A DNA stretch of 64,000 nt, from contig SIHQ01000003.1 in the NCBI GenBank assembly GCA_004762125.1, positions 62,001-126,000 of the forward strand, given 5' to 3'. Every line of letters starts with the position of its first letter. Position 1 is the stretch's first letter. Source of the stretch: Oceanospirillales bacterium (lineage in GTDB: Bacteria; Pseudomonadota; Gammaproteobacteria; Pseudomonadales; Endozoicomonadaceae). Positions 17,988 to 28,232 of the stretch are shown in pieces. The position numbers were made by a program, and so were the translations under genes. The notes under the pieces are model-generated. The model did not search any database. It saw only the letters and a program-made list of their open reading frames with translations, and was not told the origin of the DNA.

Positions 17988-18725
17988 TTATTCAGAGCGC
18001 TGTCTGATCGCTTCAAAAAGGCATACACCGGTTGCTACTGATACATTGAGACTGCTAACACTGCCTGACATGGGAATAAATATCAGGGAGTCACACTTGT
18101 CACGGGTCAAACGACGCATACCTTTCCCTTCCGCTCCCATGACCAACGCCAGAGAACCTTTCAAGTCTGCCTTATAAACACTGCCAGAGCTTTCACCCGC
18201 AGTACCAATCATCCATACACCACGGTTTTTCAACCAGTCCATAGTGCGCGCCAGATTGGTTACCTGAACCAGCGGTACATTATCTGCCGCACCACAGGCT
18301 ACTTTTCGAGCGGTTGCATTCAGTGTGGCAGACTTGTCTTTCGTAGTGATCACGGCATGAACACCGGCAGCATCTGCTGTTCGCAAGCAGGCTCCAAGGT
18401 TATGTGGGTCTGTTACACCATCCAGAATCAGCAGAAAAGGCGTTTCTTTGAGGTTCTCCAGGAGCTCTTCCAAATCGCCTTCGCGATAAACCTTAGCCTG
18501 AGAAACTTTAGCCACAATACCCTGGTGAGTACCTTCCACTTTGGAATCCAGGCGACTACGCTCTACAAAACGTATCGTCACTCCGTGCTCACGGGCCTGG
18601 TCTACCAACACACTGATTCGTTTGTCCGTTCGTCCTTTCTGGATCATCAGCTCCAGTACTTTTTCAGGGGAATGCTCAAACAGGCTCTGCACTGCATGCA
18701 GACCAAAAACTACATCATCACTCAT
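17988..18725 (-). CDS. rlmB: 23S rRNA (guanosine-2'-O-)-methyltransferase RlmB
   Basis: A 245-residue SpoU-family methyltransferase. The N-terminal substrate-binding domain (VFGLHAVQSLFEH) precedes the knotted catalytic domain with LDGVTDPHNLGACLRTADAAG, ALVMGAEGKGMRRLTRDKCD and the C-terminal knot motif MSGSVSSLNVSVATGVCLFE. It methylates G2251 in the peptidyl-transferase loop of 23S rRNA. It follows rnr on the same strand, the common gammaproteobacterial order, but a strong terminator lies between them. Confidence 0.95.
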   Translation of the reverse strand: MSDDVVFGLHAVQSLFEHSPEKVLELMIQKGRTDKRISVLVDQAREHGVTIRFVERSRLDSKVEGTHQGIVAKVSQAKVYREGDLEELLENLKETPFLLILDGVTDPHNLGACLRTADAAGVHAVITTKDKSATLNATARKVACGAADNVPLVQVTNLARTMDWLKNRGVWMIGTAGESSGSVYKADLKGSLALVMGAEGKGMRRLTRDKCDSLIFIPMSGSVSSLNVSVATGVCLFEAIRQRSE

Positions 18726-18749
18726 GGGGGAATTTAGCTTCAGTAAGGA

Positions 18750-18785
18750 AATAAAAGAATGGGTCGAATATTAGCAGACCCATTC
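18750..18785 (-). terminator. Rho-independent terminator downstream of rnr
   Basis: On the minus strand, perfect 9-base arms GAATGGGTC / GACCCATTC with an 10-base loop are followed by TTTTATTT. It lies 113 bases after the rnr stop and just before the rlmB start, so rlmB probably depends on read-through or a promoter within 18726-18898. Confidence 0.7.
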
Positions 18786-18898
18786 ATAGTTCATGAAGTG
18801 ATATCAAAACGCTTAAGTGTGTAGATACGCATAATCGAGTAACTGAGTCACCTCCCCGCACACAGCGAGAAGATGACATGTAGGCTAGAGAACCGCTT

Positions 18899-21463
18899 TT
18901 ATTTTTTCGTTGTTCTCTTTCTCGGTTTACGACTGACTGGTTTTTTAACCGTTGGTGCAGGCGCAGATACGGACGCAGGTGCGGCCTTATCCTGATCTGT
19001 TTGCTTTCGGTTTTTAGCTCTTGTTCTCTGTTTCTTGTTTGGCTTACGTTTCTTGGTAGCTTTGTTACTCTGCTCTTCGTCTTTGGCTTTATCCAGTAAA
19101 GCTCTTTTCGCTGCCCGGCTTTTAGTCACACTGTTAAGCTGACCAGAATCTTTCCCGGCGCCCTTTCCAGAAGGACCGCCAGCAGATGGTTTTCGTCCTT
19201 TACGAGCAGCTGGTTTCAAGCCTGGAGCTGAAGAAAGTTCAAAATCAATTTTCTGATCATCCAGATTCACTCTGGCAACATTGATCTCGATTTCATCACC
19301 CAGACGATAGATTTTACCTGTTCGTTCGCCAACCAACCGATGATGGGAACCATCAAAATGATAGTAATCACCGGGTAAGCTGGTCACATGGATCAAGCCT
19401 TCTACATACACTTCATTCAGTCTTACGAACAAGCCAAAACCGGTTACCGATGCAATCACACCGGTATAGGTTTGACCAATATGCTGCTGCATATACTCGC
19501 ATTTGAGCCAGTCCATTGCATCACGGCTTGCCAGGTCAGCTCGACGCTCTGTTGAGGAACAGTGCTCACCCATGGAATGAACTTCATTACCGTCATAAGG
19601 GTAAATAGTCTTCTTGTTCATTTCTTTGGCACCAACACGTTGAACGTGTCGTGTTTCGATGCCAGAGCGAATGACATGACGGATAGCACGGTGAACCAGC
19701 AGATCAGGATAACGTCGAATGGGCGAGGTAAAGTGAGCGTACTGATCAAAAGCGAGACCAAAATGTCCCTGGTTATCCGAGGTATAAACAGCCTGACTCA
19801 TGGAACGCAGCACAACCGTCTGAATCACATTGTAATCAGGTCGTTCCTTTACAGATTCCAGCAGCGCCTTAAAATATGCCGGCTTGATCTCACCTTTTGA
19901 TGGCAGAGAAAGTCCCAGGCTGCTAAGAAAACTGGTGAGATTCAGTTTCTTCTCAAGAGTTGGCCCTTGGTGGACTCGATAGAGCCCGGGAATTTTATGC
20001 TTCTCAAGGAATTTTGCTGCACAGACGTTTGCAGAAAGCATGCACTCTTCAATCAACTTGTGAGCGTCATTGCGCTCAGCAGGAATGATCTTTTCAATCT
20101 TACGATTACGGCCAAAGACAATCTGGGTTTCAATGGTTTCAAAATCGATGGTGCCACGCTCACTGCGAACGCCTTTGAGTACCTTGAACAGATTATAGAG
20201 TTCCTCAACATGAGGAACCTGTGCCTTGTATTGCTCTCTCAGTGGTCCACCCTCTTCCCCCTTAGGGTCAGACAGCATTTTCCAGACCTTGGAATAAGTC
20301 AGTCGGGCATGGGACTTAATCAGACCTTCATAGAACTTATAGCCAGACATTTTACCATTGGCACTGATGGTCATTTCACAGACCATAGCCAACCGGTCAA
20401 CTTCCGGATTCAGGGAGCAGAGACCATTGGAAAGAATCTCCGGTAACATGGGAATAACATGGCCAGGGAAATAAACAGATGTTCCGCGGTTAAAGGCTTC
20501 TTTATCCAGAGCCGTTCCCACTTTTACATAGTGTGATACATCAGCAATGGCAACGAATAAACGCCAGCCGCCGCTTTTCTTGGTTTCACAATAAACGGCA
20601 TCATCAAAGTCACGGGCATCTTCGCCATCAATAGTGACAAATGGTGTATCGCGGAGGTCAATTCTGAGCTTCTTATCTTTTTCTGTGACCTTCTCACTAA
20701 GGCGACTAACCTGTTCTTCTACTTCTGGCGGCCACTCGTGAGGAATGTCGTGAGTACGGACAGCGACATCCACCTCCATTCCTGCATCTTGGCGGTCACC
20801 CAATATTTCTTTAACCAGCCCAACCGGTTGTGTACGACGACTGGGCTGTTCAATAATTTCTACCAGAACATACTGACCATGAGTAGGCATCAACGGCCCC
20901 TGCTTGATCAGGATCTCTCGATCGATACGTTGATTCTCGGGAGTCACAAAGACATTGTCGTGCTCGGTATAAAAGCGGCCAACCAATTGAGTTGTCTTGC
21001 GTTCGATTATCTCAACAATCTGGCCTTCTTTGCGGCCACGGCGATCGATACCCGTTCCACGAACAACCGCTCTGTCTCCATCGAAACACTTACGCATTTC
21101 TTTCCATGACAGGTAAAAATCATCTCCGCCTTCGTCGGGAATCAAAAAACCAAAGCCTTCTTTATTACCCTGTATACGACCCGTAACCAAATCCATCTTG
21201 CTGAGCAGCCCATAGGTGCCCTTACGGGTTTCCAGTAACTGACCATCACGAATCATGGCTTTGAGGCGAAACAACAGAGCTTCCTGTTGTTCAGTACTAT
21301 TAACTCCCAGTTCCTGACAAAGTGCTTTATGGCTAGCCGGTGCTCCCCTATTTTCCAGGATTTCCATAATGAAAAGCCGGCTGGGAATCGGATTTTCGTA
21401 ACGGACAGCTTCATCAGCTGCCTGGGAGTCCAGTTCTTTCCAACCTTCTGGCTTTTTCGACAT
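18899..21463 (-). CDS. rnr: Ribonuclease R
   Basis: An 854-residue 3'-5' exoribonuclease that degrades structured RNA. An N-terminal helix-turn-helix region (about 25-100) is followed by cold-shock domains, the RNB catalytic domain with DGEDARDFDDAVYCE (metal-binding aspartates, about residue 275-290), LEKHKIPGLYRVH and HFTSPIRRYPDLLVHRAI, an S1 domain (IGQTYTGVIASVTGFGLFVRL), and a long Lys/Arg-rich tail of about 100 residues. The lysine-rich tail is typical of RNase R and helps unwind RNA. Length is slightly above the E. coli protein. Confidence 0.96.
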   Translation of the reverse strand: MSKKPEGWKELDSQAADEAVRYENPIPSRLFIMEILENRGAPASHKALCQELGVNSTEQQEALLFRLKAMIRDGQLLETRKGTYGLLSKMDLVTGRIQGNKEGFGFLIPDEGGDDFYLSWKEMRKCFDGDRAVVRGTGIDRRGRKEGQIVEIIERKTTQLVGRFYTEHDNVFVTPENQRIDREILIKQGPLMPTHGQYVLVEIIEQPSRRTQPVGLVKEILGDRQDAGMEVDVAVRTHDIPHEWPPEVEEQVSRLSEKVTEKDKKLRIDLRDTPFVTIDGEDARDFDDAVYCETKKSGGWRLFVAIADVSHYVKVGTALDKEAFNRGTSVYFPGHVIPMLPEILSNGLCSLNPEVDRLAMVCEMTISANGKMSGYKFYEGLIKSHARLTYSKVWKMLSDPKGEEGGPLREQYKAQVPHVEELYNLFKVLKGVRSERGTIDFETIETQIVFGRNRKIEKIIPAERNDAHKLIEECMLSANVCAAKFLEKHKIPGLYRVHQGPTLEKKLNLTSFLSSLGLSLPSKGEIKPAYFKALLESVKERPDYNVIQTVVLRSMSQAVYTSDNQGHFGLAFDQYAHFTSPIRRYPDLLVHRAIRHVIRSGIETRHVQRVGAKEMNKKTIYPYDGNEVHSMGEHCSSTERRADLASRDAMDWLKCEYMQQHIGQTYTGVIASVTGFGLFVRLNEVYVEGLIHVTSLPGDYYHFDGSHHRLVGERTGKIYRLGDEIEINVARVNLDDQKIDFELSSAPGLKPAARKGRKPSAGGPSGKGAGKDSGQLNSVTKSRAAKRALLDKAKDEEQSNKATKKRKPNKKQRTRAKNRKQTDQDKAAPASVSAPAPTVKKPVSRKPRKRTTKK

Positions 21464-21657
21464 GGGGGAGTTATCAACCTTTTGAGAATAAATTAGGCGT
21501 TATTACAACAGCCATTGCAGCAGAATCAAGCTCAGGAATGTAGAAGAATATAGCTGAGGATAATCGGCTGCATCTTCACCCAGTATGCCCAGACTTGCAA
21601 CCGGATTTAAAGCAGCAAAACACTGAACAAAGCCTTATCGGACACTGATTCAGGTCA

Positions 21658-21688
21658 ATACTTTAAAGTTAACATTTTATTAAAGTAT
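21658..21688. promoter_or_regulatory. Inverted repeat upstream of ompW, candidate operator
   Basis: ATACTTTAA (21658-21666) and TTAAAGTAT (21680-21688) are perfect 9-base arms separated by 13 bases, about 55 bases before the ompW start. The spacer contains TTAACA. A direct repeat ATCGGACA (near 21637 and 21687) flanks it. The position fits a regulator site; which regulator binds is not known. The remainder of 21464-21741 shows nothing else recognisable. Confidence 0.4.
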
Positions 21689-21741
21689 CGGACATCTACG
21701 CACACAAACAAACAAAACATCTGAGTAGACAGGGAAATTCA

Positions 21742-22419
21742 ATGTTCAAGCGTCCTCTTGCTGTAACCATTCTTGCTGCCACCACGGCTATTGCTGCCAC
21801 TTCAGCCCAAGCTTATGAAGCCGGCGATTTTTTGATTCGTGGTGGTTTGGCTACCGTTCAGACAAATGTTGATAGCGGCTTACTAGAGGCAAATGGAGTT
21901 AAGCAAACTAATACTGCAGTTGATGTTGGTAATGACACACAGGCAGGTATTTCATTCACATACATGTACACCGATAACATCGGTGTTGAAGTTCTAGCCG
22001 CAACCCCGTTCAAGCACACCATAAAAGGTGTTAAAGGACTGAGTGCATACGGTGATTTTGCTGATGTAAAACACCTGCCACCAACAGTAAGCCTTCAGTA
22101 TTACCCAATGGAAAGTAACTCTGCCTTCCAACCATACGTTGGCGTTGGCTTGAACTACACCGCGTTCTTCAGCGAAGATCTAAAAGGTAAAGCCGACGCA
22201 GATTTTAAGAGTCTTGAACTTGATAGTTCTCTGGGTTTAGCTGGTCAAGTGGGCTTTGATTATAAATTGAATGAACAGTGGAGCTTGAATGCGGCCGCTT
22301 GGTATATCGATATCAATACCACAGCTAATTTCAAGTCTACTGCCGGTACTACTAAATACAAAATCGACGTAGAACTCGATCCAATGGTTTACATGGCTGG
22401 AGTGTCTTACAAGTTCTGA
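21742..22419 (+). CDS. ompW: OmpW-family outer-membrane protein
   Basis: A 225-residue protein with a signal peptide (1-24, cleavage after AQA). The mature protein shows the OmpW pattern: GDFLIRGGLATVQ at the start, ISFTYMYTDNIGVEVLAATPFKH, LPPTVSLQYYP, YVGVGLNYT, and a C-terminal strand ending VSYKF with the terminal Phe. OmpW forms a small eight-stranded barrel with a hydrophobic channel. An AGGGAAA-like ribosome site precedes the ATG. It is monocistronic, with a hairpin after the stop. Confidence 0.92.
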   Translation: MFKRPLAVTILAATTAIAATSAQAYEAGDFLIRGGLATVQTNVDSGLLEANGVKQTNTAVDVGNDTQAGISFTYMYTDNIGVEVLAATPFKHTIKGVKGLSAYGDFADVKHLPPTVSLQYYPMESNSAFQPYVGVGLNYTAFFSEDLKGKADADFKSLELDSSLGLAGQVGFDYKLNEQWSLNAAAWYIDINTTANFKSTAGTTKYKIDVELDPMVYMAGVSYKF

Positions 22420-22435
22420 CCTCAGCCAAAATTGA

Positions 22436-22474
22436 GCATCAAGTGCGCTTTTTTGAAGTGCGCTTTTTTGATTG
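22436..22474 (+). terminator. Probable terminator after ompW, with a duplicated T-rich unit
   Basis: The unit AAGTGCGCTTTTTTG occurs twice in tandem right after ompW. GCGC in the first copy can pair with GCGC of the second, giving a short imperfect hairpin followed by six T. The duplication itself is unusual and may give two release points. Confidence 0.5.
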
Positions 22475-22612
22475 CTATTACGTTCTGCTTAAATCAATTA
22501 GACATCACAATGCTCACGTCAAATTCAAATATTCATTTATAAAGCACTTCAATTAATCACTTCTATACTTCATAACTGCTTCCTTTCCTGTGACTTCCTT
22601 ATGGAGGTCTGA

Positions 22613-24304
22613 ATGCCTATTCCTATGTTTTTGAAATGTTATCTGACAACCATGAGAAGTCACTTTTACAGACTGCCACTGATACTATTTTTGGCTCTGA
22701 TGCCACCCACCCAAAGTTATGGTGACAGTGGAAGGGCCGATTCGATTGCAGTTTCAAATATAAAAGTTCACCTTGCTTTTGACGCATATCTTTTATTTTC
22801 TGTTTTACCAACAAAATACAATCACCTTCTCGAAACTTTCTCGTATTCAAGCTCTTTACTCGACTCTGAATGGTTTCAAGACAATAAACCAATAACTGAT
22901 TCAAAAGATGATTCCACAGCCTCGTCGCATAAGCTCCTACCCTACGGTGAGAATATAATTAATCCCGAATTATCTTCTCTATCTTTAACAGAAGAAGGTG
23001 ACATTCTTTATCTTGAAACTGAGAACAACGCTCAACTAACCACTAATGACTCTGCATTATTGGAAAGCTTTGAAACTCGGAGAATAGTTCAAGGATGTGT
23101 GATTTTTGCTGATAATGCTGATAATCCGGATAAAACACAAAATAACGCAGAGTCTAAAAGTGAATCAGATGATAGCGATACGGACGACAATAGTGATATT
23201 GATGAGGACGTAATCAAGAAAGAAGAACATCCGACATTAATTGCTAGCTTAAGCACCCTAGAGGTATGTACTAGCACTGAGCTGCAAGACAAGAATGATC
23301 CACAGCCATCATTAAAACTGTCGTACATAATTGTGAAGAAAGACAGGGGAAAATATTTTGATGCAATCACTGCTCATTTTAAGCCCTCTAGTGAAAGCTC
23401 TTCGCCGCTTATAGAACAAGGTTCTTTTTCTAAAATTTTCAAAATTGTTATAGACGAACATGCTTACCTTCTAAAAATCCCACACTATCATGCAGAGGCT
23501 CCCGGTCATACAATACAAGATACTCATGATAGTGCTCATCATGAAGTAAGCTGTCTCATTGAACTTAATCACACCCATATTGTTCAGTTGTTGGCTTCTT
23601 TTTTATATCAAGATCTCATATTGGGTGAAGTACCCATTCTTGTCTTTGCTGCAGGTTGCGTATCATTGTTTGACTTGATCGATACATCGTCAGACTGGGT
23701 GCAGAGTAATAGCTCAGTACTTATTCTCCAGATAACTTCTGCTCTCAAATACATTCACGAAAATGAATACGTATTTGGGGATTTAAAAGACGAAAACATC
23801 ATTACTGATCAGGCTATAGTTCATGCATATATCATTGACTTTGGATGCTGCCGAAAGCTAGAGCACATTGCCAAAAAATCTACCCCTTACCTTTGCGGCT
23901 CAGAAGGTTGGATAGCACCAGAAGTTGTGAATCTTACTCAGAAGGTGAGTGCATCATCAGATATGTATTCATTAAGCATTCTGATCATGCTTATGATTAA
24001 TGAACATAAAACGGAGATAGTCGATGAACAAACAAAAGAACACCCAGAAATATTTGTAATAATTAGGAAGTCACTGGATTTTTCTCAGTATGAAAATGCA
24101 GGGACAGCCGCTCAGAGAATCAGGTTGGCCATGACTTGTCCTCCTACCGACGATAGCCTTAAAAAAATAGTCAGTATTCGAGGTTTACTCAAACTCGGAG
24201 CAGCGTTCTGTACTACAGAATGCACCGACAGCAGAATTTCTGCCGAAGAACTGGTTCGATGGGTCGAGATGTATCGGGAAGGGAAACGGGTATCAGATCA
24301 CTGA
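22613..24304 (+). CDS. Exported eukaryote-like Ser/Thr protein kinase
   Basis: A 563-residue protein starting at ATG with GGAGG five bases upstream. A hydrophobic export signal covers about 20-37 (LPLILFLALM, cleavage near SYG). Residues about 40-255 match no family I recognise and include an acidic Ser/Asp-rich stretch (about 178-206). The kinase domain runs from about 262 to 555: Gly-loop EQGSFSKIF (268-276), Lys288 in LLKIP, Glu311, catalytic Asp390 with Lys392 and Asn395 in FGDLKDEN, DFG at 409-411, APE at 435-437, and Asp450 in the F helix. The His-Arg of the usual HRD is replaced by Phe-Gly (388-389), so it is a non-RD kinase. All catalytic residues remain. Export signal plus kinase suggests a protein acting outside the cytoplasm, perhaps on host proteins (inference). 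The gene looks richer in A and T than its neighbours. Confidence 0.8.
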   Translation: MPIPMFLKCYLTTMRSHFYRLPLILFLALMPPTQSYGDSGRADSIAVSNIKVHLAFDAYLLFSVLPTKYNHLLETFSYSSSLLDSEWFQDNKPITDSKDDSTASSHKLLPYGENIINPELSSLSLTEEGDILYLETENNAQLTTNDSALLESFETRRIVQGCVIFADNADNPDKTQNNAESKSESDDSDTDDNSDIDEDVIKKEEHPTLIASLSTLEVCTSTELQDKNDPQPSLKLSYIIVKKDRGKYFDAITAHFKPSSESSSPLIEQGSFSKIFKIVIDEHAYLLKIPHYHAEAPGHTIQDTHDSAHHEVSCLIELNHTHIVQLLASFLYQDLILGEVPILVFAAGCVSLFDLIDTSSDWVQSNSSVLILQITSALKYIHENEYVFGDLKDENIITDQAIVHAYIIDFGCCRKLEHIAKKSTPYLCGSEGWIAPEVVNLTQKVSASSDMYSLSILIMLMINEHKTEIVDEQTKEHPEIFVIIRKSLDFSQYENAGTAAQRIRLAMTCPPTDDSLKKIVSIRGLLKLGAAFCTTECTDSRISAEELVRWVEMYREGKRVSDH

Positions 24305-24310
24305 TACCCG
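24287..24310. terminator. Convergent hairpin between the kinase gene and purA
   Basis: Perfect 10-base arms (24287-24296 and 24301-24310) with a 4-base loop overlap the last codons and stop of the kinase gene. T runs are short on both sides, so efficiency is uncertain, but it is the only hairpin between two convergent genes. Confidence 0.55.
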
Positions 24311-24319
24311 AAAGATTGG

Positions 24320-25675
<1,356 letters not shown>

Positions 25676-25686
25676 TTAGCACAGGA

Positions 25687-26874
25687 TCAGACGTCAATGA
25701 CAGTCCATTCCCCATCACGGCAGACCAGCTGCCGCTTGCAACCTGTGCCCGCAGCGTCAGTCTCCTGGTCAGGCAGTTGGCAAACTACCCGGTTACCCTC
25801 TCGACGAAGTTGCCCTATAACTGAGGCATCCGCATCGACAGGCGCAAAAACAGCACCCTGCTCTTCTGTATCAGCAGGCTTCATATCCAACAGAGCCTTC
25901 AGCTCAAGAAGAACCTTCAGGTCAGTACTGAATCCTGTGGCTGCTCTGGCCCGGCCAAAGACCTGACCAATACCATCGTAACGTCCGCCTTTGGCAATAG
26001 CCTGTCCCTGCCCTGGAACATAGGCCGCAAAAACGACACCTGTATGGTAGTTATAACCACGTAACTCACCCAGATCAAAATACAGATTTGTTTCCGGGTA
26101 CTGGCTATTAACGATTCCAGCAATGGTTTCAAGCTGATCAATAGCAGCGAACACTTCATCCGGTGCTGCGACCAGCTTTTCACGAGCAACATCCAGAATA
26201 GCTGGACTGCCCGCCAGAGTGGTCAACGCCATAAACATGTCAGCAGCATCAGGTTTAACCTGCCAACTGTCCAGCAAATCACGGACTTCACAGCCCGCTT
26301 TTCTCTGGAGGGCATCAAACAACTGTTGTTCCTGATCAGCAGTCAGCGAAGCAAACTGAACCAGCGAACGATAAATCTGCACGTGCCCAAGATCAACATT
26401 GGCAGAGTTCATGCCAACACTGCTCAACGTTTCAAGCATCAGGGAAATGATTTCGATATCACTTTCCACACCTGCATGGCCATAGAGTTCAGCACCCAAC
26501 TGAATAGGGGAACGTGAAGCTCCCAAGGATGCTGGTTTGGTATGAAATACACTGCCGGCATAACAAAGGCGGGCGGGGCCTTCAGAGCTGGTACGCGCAT
26601 CGATTCGGGCAACAGCTGGCGTAGTATCTGCTCTCAGCCCCATCGTTTTACCCGTCAGCTGATCGGTTACCTTGAAGGTCTGCAAATCCAGATCATGCCC
26701 GACTCCTGCACTCAGTGATTCCATAAACTCCAGATGCGGAGGGATCACCAGTTCATAGCCCCAGCAGTCAAACAGATCCAGCATCTCGCGACGCAGCATT
26801 TCTGCCCGGCGAGCACTGGGAGCCAGTATTTCTTCAATTCCGTCCGGCAACAGCCAGCGATCAGCGACGGTCAT
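25687..26874 (-). CDS. hisZ: ATP phosphoribosyltransferase regulatory subunit HisZ
   Basis: A 395-residue HisRS-like protein that activates the short form of HisG in histidine synthesis. It opens with WLLPDGIEEILAPSARRAEMLRREMLDLFDCWGYELVIPPHLEF, carries LRADTTPAVARIDA and ends the paralogous domain with YYHTGVVF-like YNYHTGVVFAAYV and AKGGRYDGIGQVFGRARAATGFS. It lacks the C-terminal anticodon-binding domain of HisRS. Position next to purA is typical of Pseudomonas and Oceanospirillales. Confidence 0.93.
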   Translation of the reverse strand: MTVADRWLLPDGIEEILAPSARRAEMLRREMLDLFDCWGYELVIPPHLEFMESLSAGVGHDLDLQTFKVTDQLTGKTMGLRADTTPAVARIDARTSSEGPARLCYAGSVFHTKPASLGASRSPIQLGAELYGHAGVESDIEIISLMLETLSSVGMNSANVDLGHVQIYRSLVQFASLTADQEQQLFDALQRKAGCEVRDLLDSWQVKPDAADMFMALTTLAGSPAILDVAREKLVAAPDEVFAAIDQLETIAGIVNSQYPETNLYFDLGELRGYNYHTGVVFAAYVPGQGQAIAKGGRYDGIGQVFGRARAATGFSTDLKVLLELKALLDMKPADTEEQGAVFAPVDADASVIGQLRREGNRVVCQLPDQETDAAGTGCKRQLVCRDGEWTVIDV

Positions 26875-27011
26875 AACAGCCTCTCTTATTGTCCTAATAC
26901 CGGATAATTCCGGCTTACAGCTTATGACACTTTTACATTCAACTCATGCTACGCAAAATGGTTCAGGCAAACGGCTCTGAACTCAACATTCTTCCGCACG
27001 AGTACAGCTGT

Positions 27012-27203
27012 TTATGTAAGTGCACCAAGAATCAGCAGCCCCAGCAACATACTGGCCAGTCCTGCGATCCTCAGTTGCCGGTTATCAATCTCAGATAACC
27101 GGGTAACCAAATTGCGCCATTTGCGCGGATAGAGAAAGGGAATAATACCTTCCAGTATCAGCATCAGGCTGAAGGCTATTCCCAGTTGTTGCATTAGATC
27201 CAA
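27012..27203 (-). CDS. Small DUF2065 membrane protein (YjeT-like)
   Basis: A 63-residue protein with two hydrophobic helices (LGIAFSLMLILEGIIPFLYP and IAGLASMLLGLLILGAL) separated by a basic loop (RKWRNLVTRLSEID). This matches the DUF2065/YjeT family, which lies between hflC and purA in E. coli as well. Function unknown. It sits between hflC and hisZ and behind the hflC terminator. Confidence 0.82.
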   Translation of the reverse strand: MDLMQQLGIAFSLMLILEGIIPFLYPRKWRNLVTRLSEIDNRQLRIAGLASMLLGLLILGALT

Positions 27204-27256
27204 AACTGCGGCCTCCAGCGCTTCAGATAAGGCTTCAAACGAGCCATTCTGGTCAC

Positions 27257-27281
27257 AAAAAAACCGGGCAGGACCCGGTTT
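27257..27281 (-). terminator. Rho-independent terminator downstream of hflC
   Basis: On the minus strand AACCGGG pairs with CCCGGTT around a 5-base loop and is followed by a run of six or more T. It lies about 80 bases after the hflC stop and closes the miaA-hfq-hflX-hflK-hflC run. Confidence 0.8.
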
Positions 27282-27302
27282 GCGTAATCATACCCTGAAA
27301 CG

Positions 27303-27330
27303 ATTACCGCCTCCATATGGAGGCGGTAAT
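27303..27330. repeat. Perfect 12-bp inverted repeat 30 bases after hflC
   Basis: Arms 27303-27314 and 27319-27330 pair perfectly with loop ATAT. It lacks a T run. It may protect the 3' end of the hflKC message or work with the terminator at 27257-27281. Confidence 0.6.
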
Positions 27331-27359
27331 TAGCAACTAATCAGAAAGAACCGGTGAGG

Positions 27360-28232
27360 TTACTTACCCGTTTTGCTGTTCAGGTATTTAAAGAAGTCGT
27401 TCTTCGGCTCTAGCAACATAATATCGCCACTGCTTTTAAAGGACTCTTTATAAGCCTGAAGACTACGGTGGAAAGCGTAAAACTCGGAGTCCTGGTTGTA
27501 AGCTTTGGCATAAATCTCAGCTGCCTTGGCATCACCATCACCTCGAACGATTTGCGACTGCTTGTAAGCTTCAGCCTGAATAATCCGTTGTTCACGATCA
27601 GCGTTTGCCTGAATACCTTCAGCCATTTCCTGACCCTTGGAACGGAATTCCTGAGCTTCTTTCTCGCGCTCGGAAGACATACGTTCAAAAACGGAATCAC
27701 TTACCTGTGGTGGTAAATCAACACGTTTAACACGAACATCAACAACCGTTACACCCAACTCTTGTCGAGCAACAACATCCAGCTCATCGGTAATGTCTCT
27801 CATCAAGCTGTCACGTGAACCAGAGACCACTTCGTTCAAGGTTAAACCACCGACCTTGTTACGCAGTCTGGACTCGGCACGCTGAGCCAAAAGAGTGTTA
27901 GCACGATAAATATCACCGGCAGTCGCTTTATAAAAGTTGGCTACATCGGCAACTCGCCATTTGATGTAAGAATCAACGATTATCGCTTTTTGCTCCAACG
28001 TCAGGAACCGCTCGGAAGGTACTTCCAAGTGTTGAAGACGAGCATCGAAAATTCTAATTTTATCAACAAACGGAAGTTTGAAGTGTAAGCCTGGTTCAAT
28101 GTTCGGGCCTATCAACTCACCAAAACGTAACTGAACCGCACGCTCGCGTTCACTGACAATATATAAACTGCCCCAGCTAACAACGAGTAGAACAAGAACA
28201 ACGATAAGGGCACTAAAACCTTTTTGACTCAT
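27360..28232 (-). CDS. hflC: HflC, FtsH-protease modulator (SPFH/band-7 protein)
   Basis: A 290-residue inner-membrane protein with one N-terminal transmembrane helix (FSALIVVLVLLVVSWGSLYIV) and a periplasmic SPFH domain (ERERAVQLRFGE, ARLQHLEVPSERFLTLEQKA, VDVRVKRVDLP), then a coiled-coil region (FRSKGQEMAEGIQANADREQ). With HflK it builds a large cage around FtsH and tunes degradation of membrane substrates. Its start overlaps the hflK stop (ATGA). Confidence 0.96.
   Translation of the reverse strand: MSQKGFSALIVVLVLLVVSWGSLYIVSERERAVQLRFGELIGPNIEPGLHFKLPFVDKIRIFDARLQHLEVPSERFLTLEQKAIIVDSYIKWRVADVANFYKATAGDIYRANTLLAQRAESRLRNKVGGLTLNEVVSGSRDSLMRDITDELDVVARQELGVTVVDVRVKRVDLPPQVSDSVFERMSSEREKEAQEFRSKGQEMAEGIQANADREQRIIQAEAYKQSQIVRGDGDAKAAEIYAKAYNQDSEFYAFHRSLQAYKESFKSSGDIMLLEPKNDFFKYLNSKTGK

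Noticed and set aside
19967-20446. A 159-codon plus-strand frame within rnr
   Set aside because: Lies entirely antisense to a well supported RNase R gene and looks like a shadow frame.
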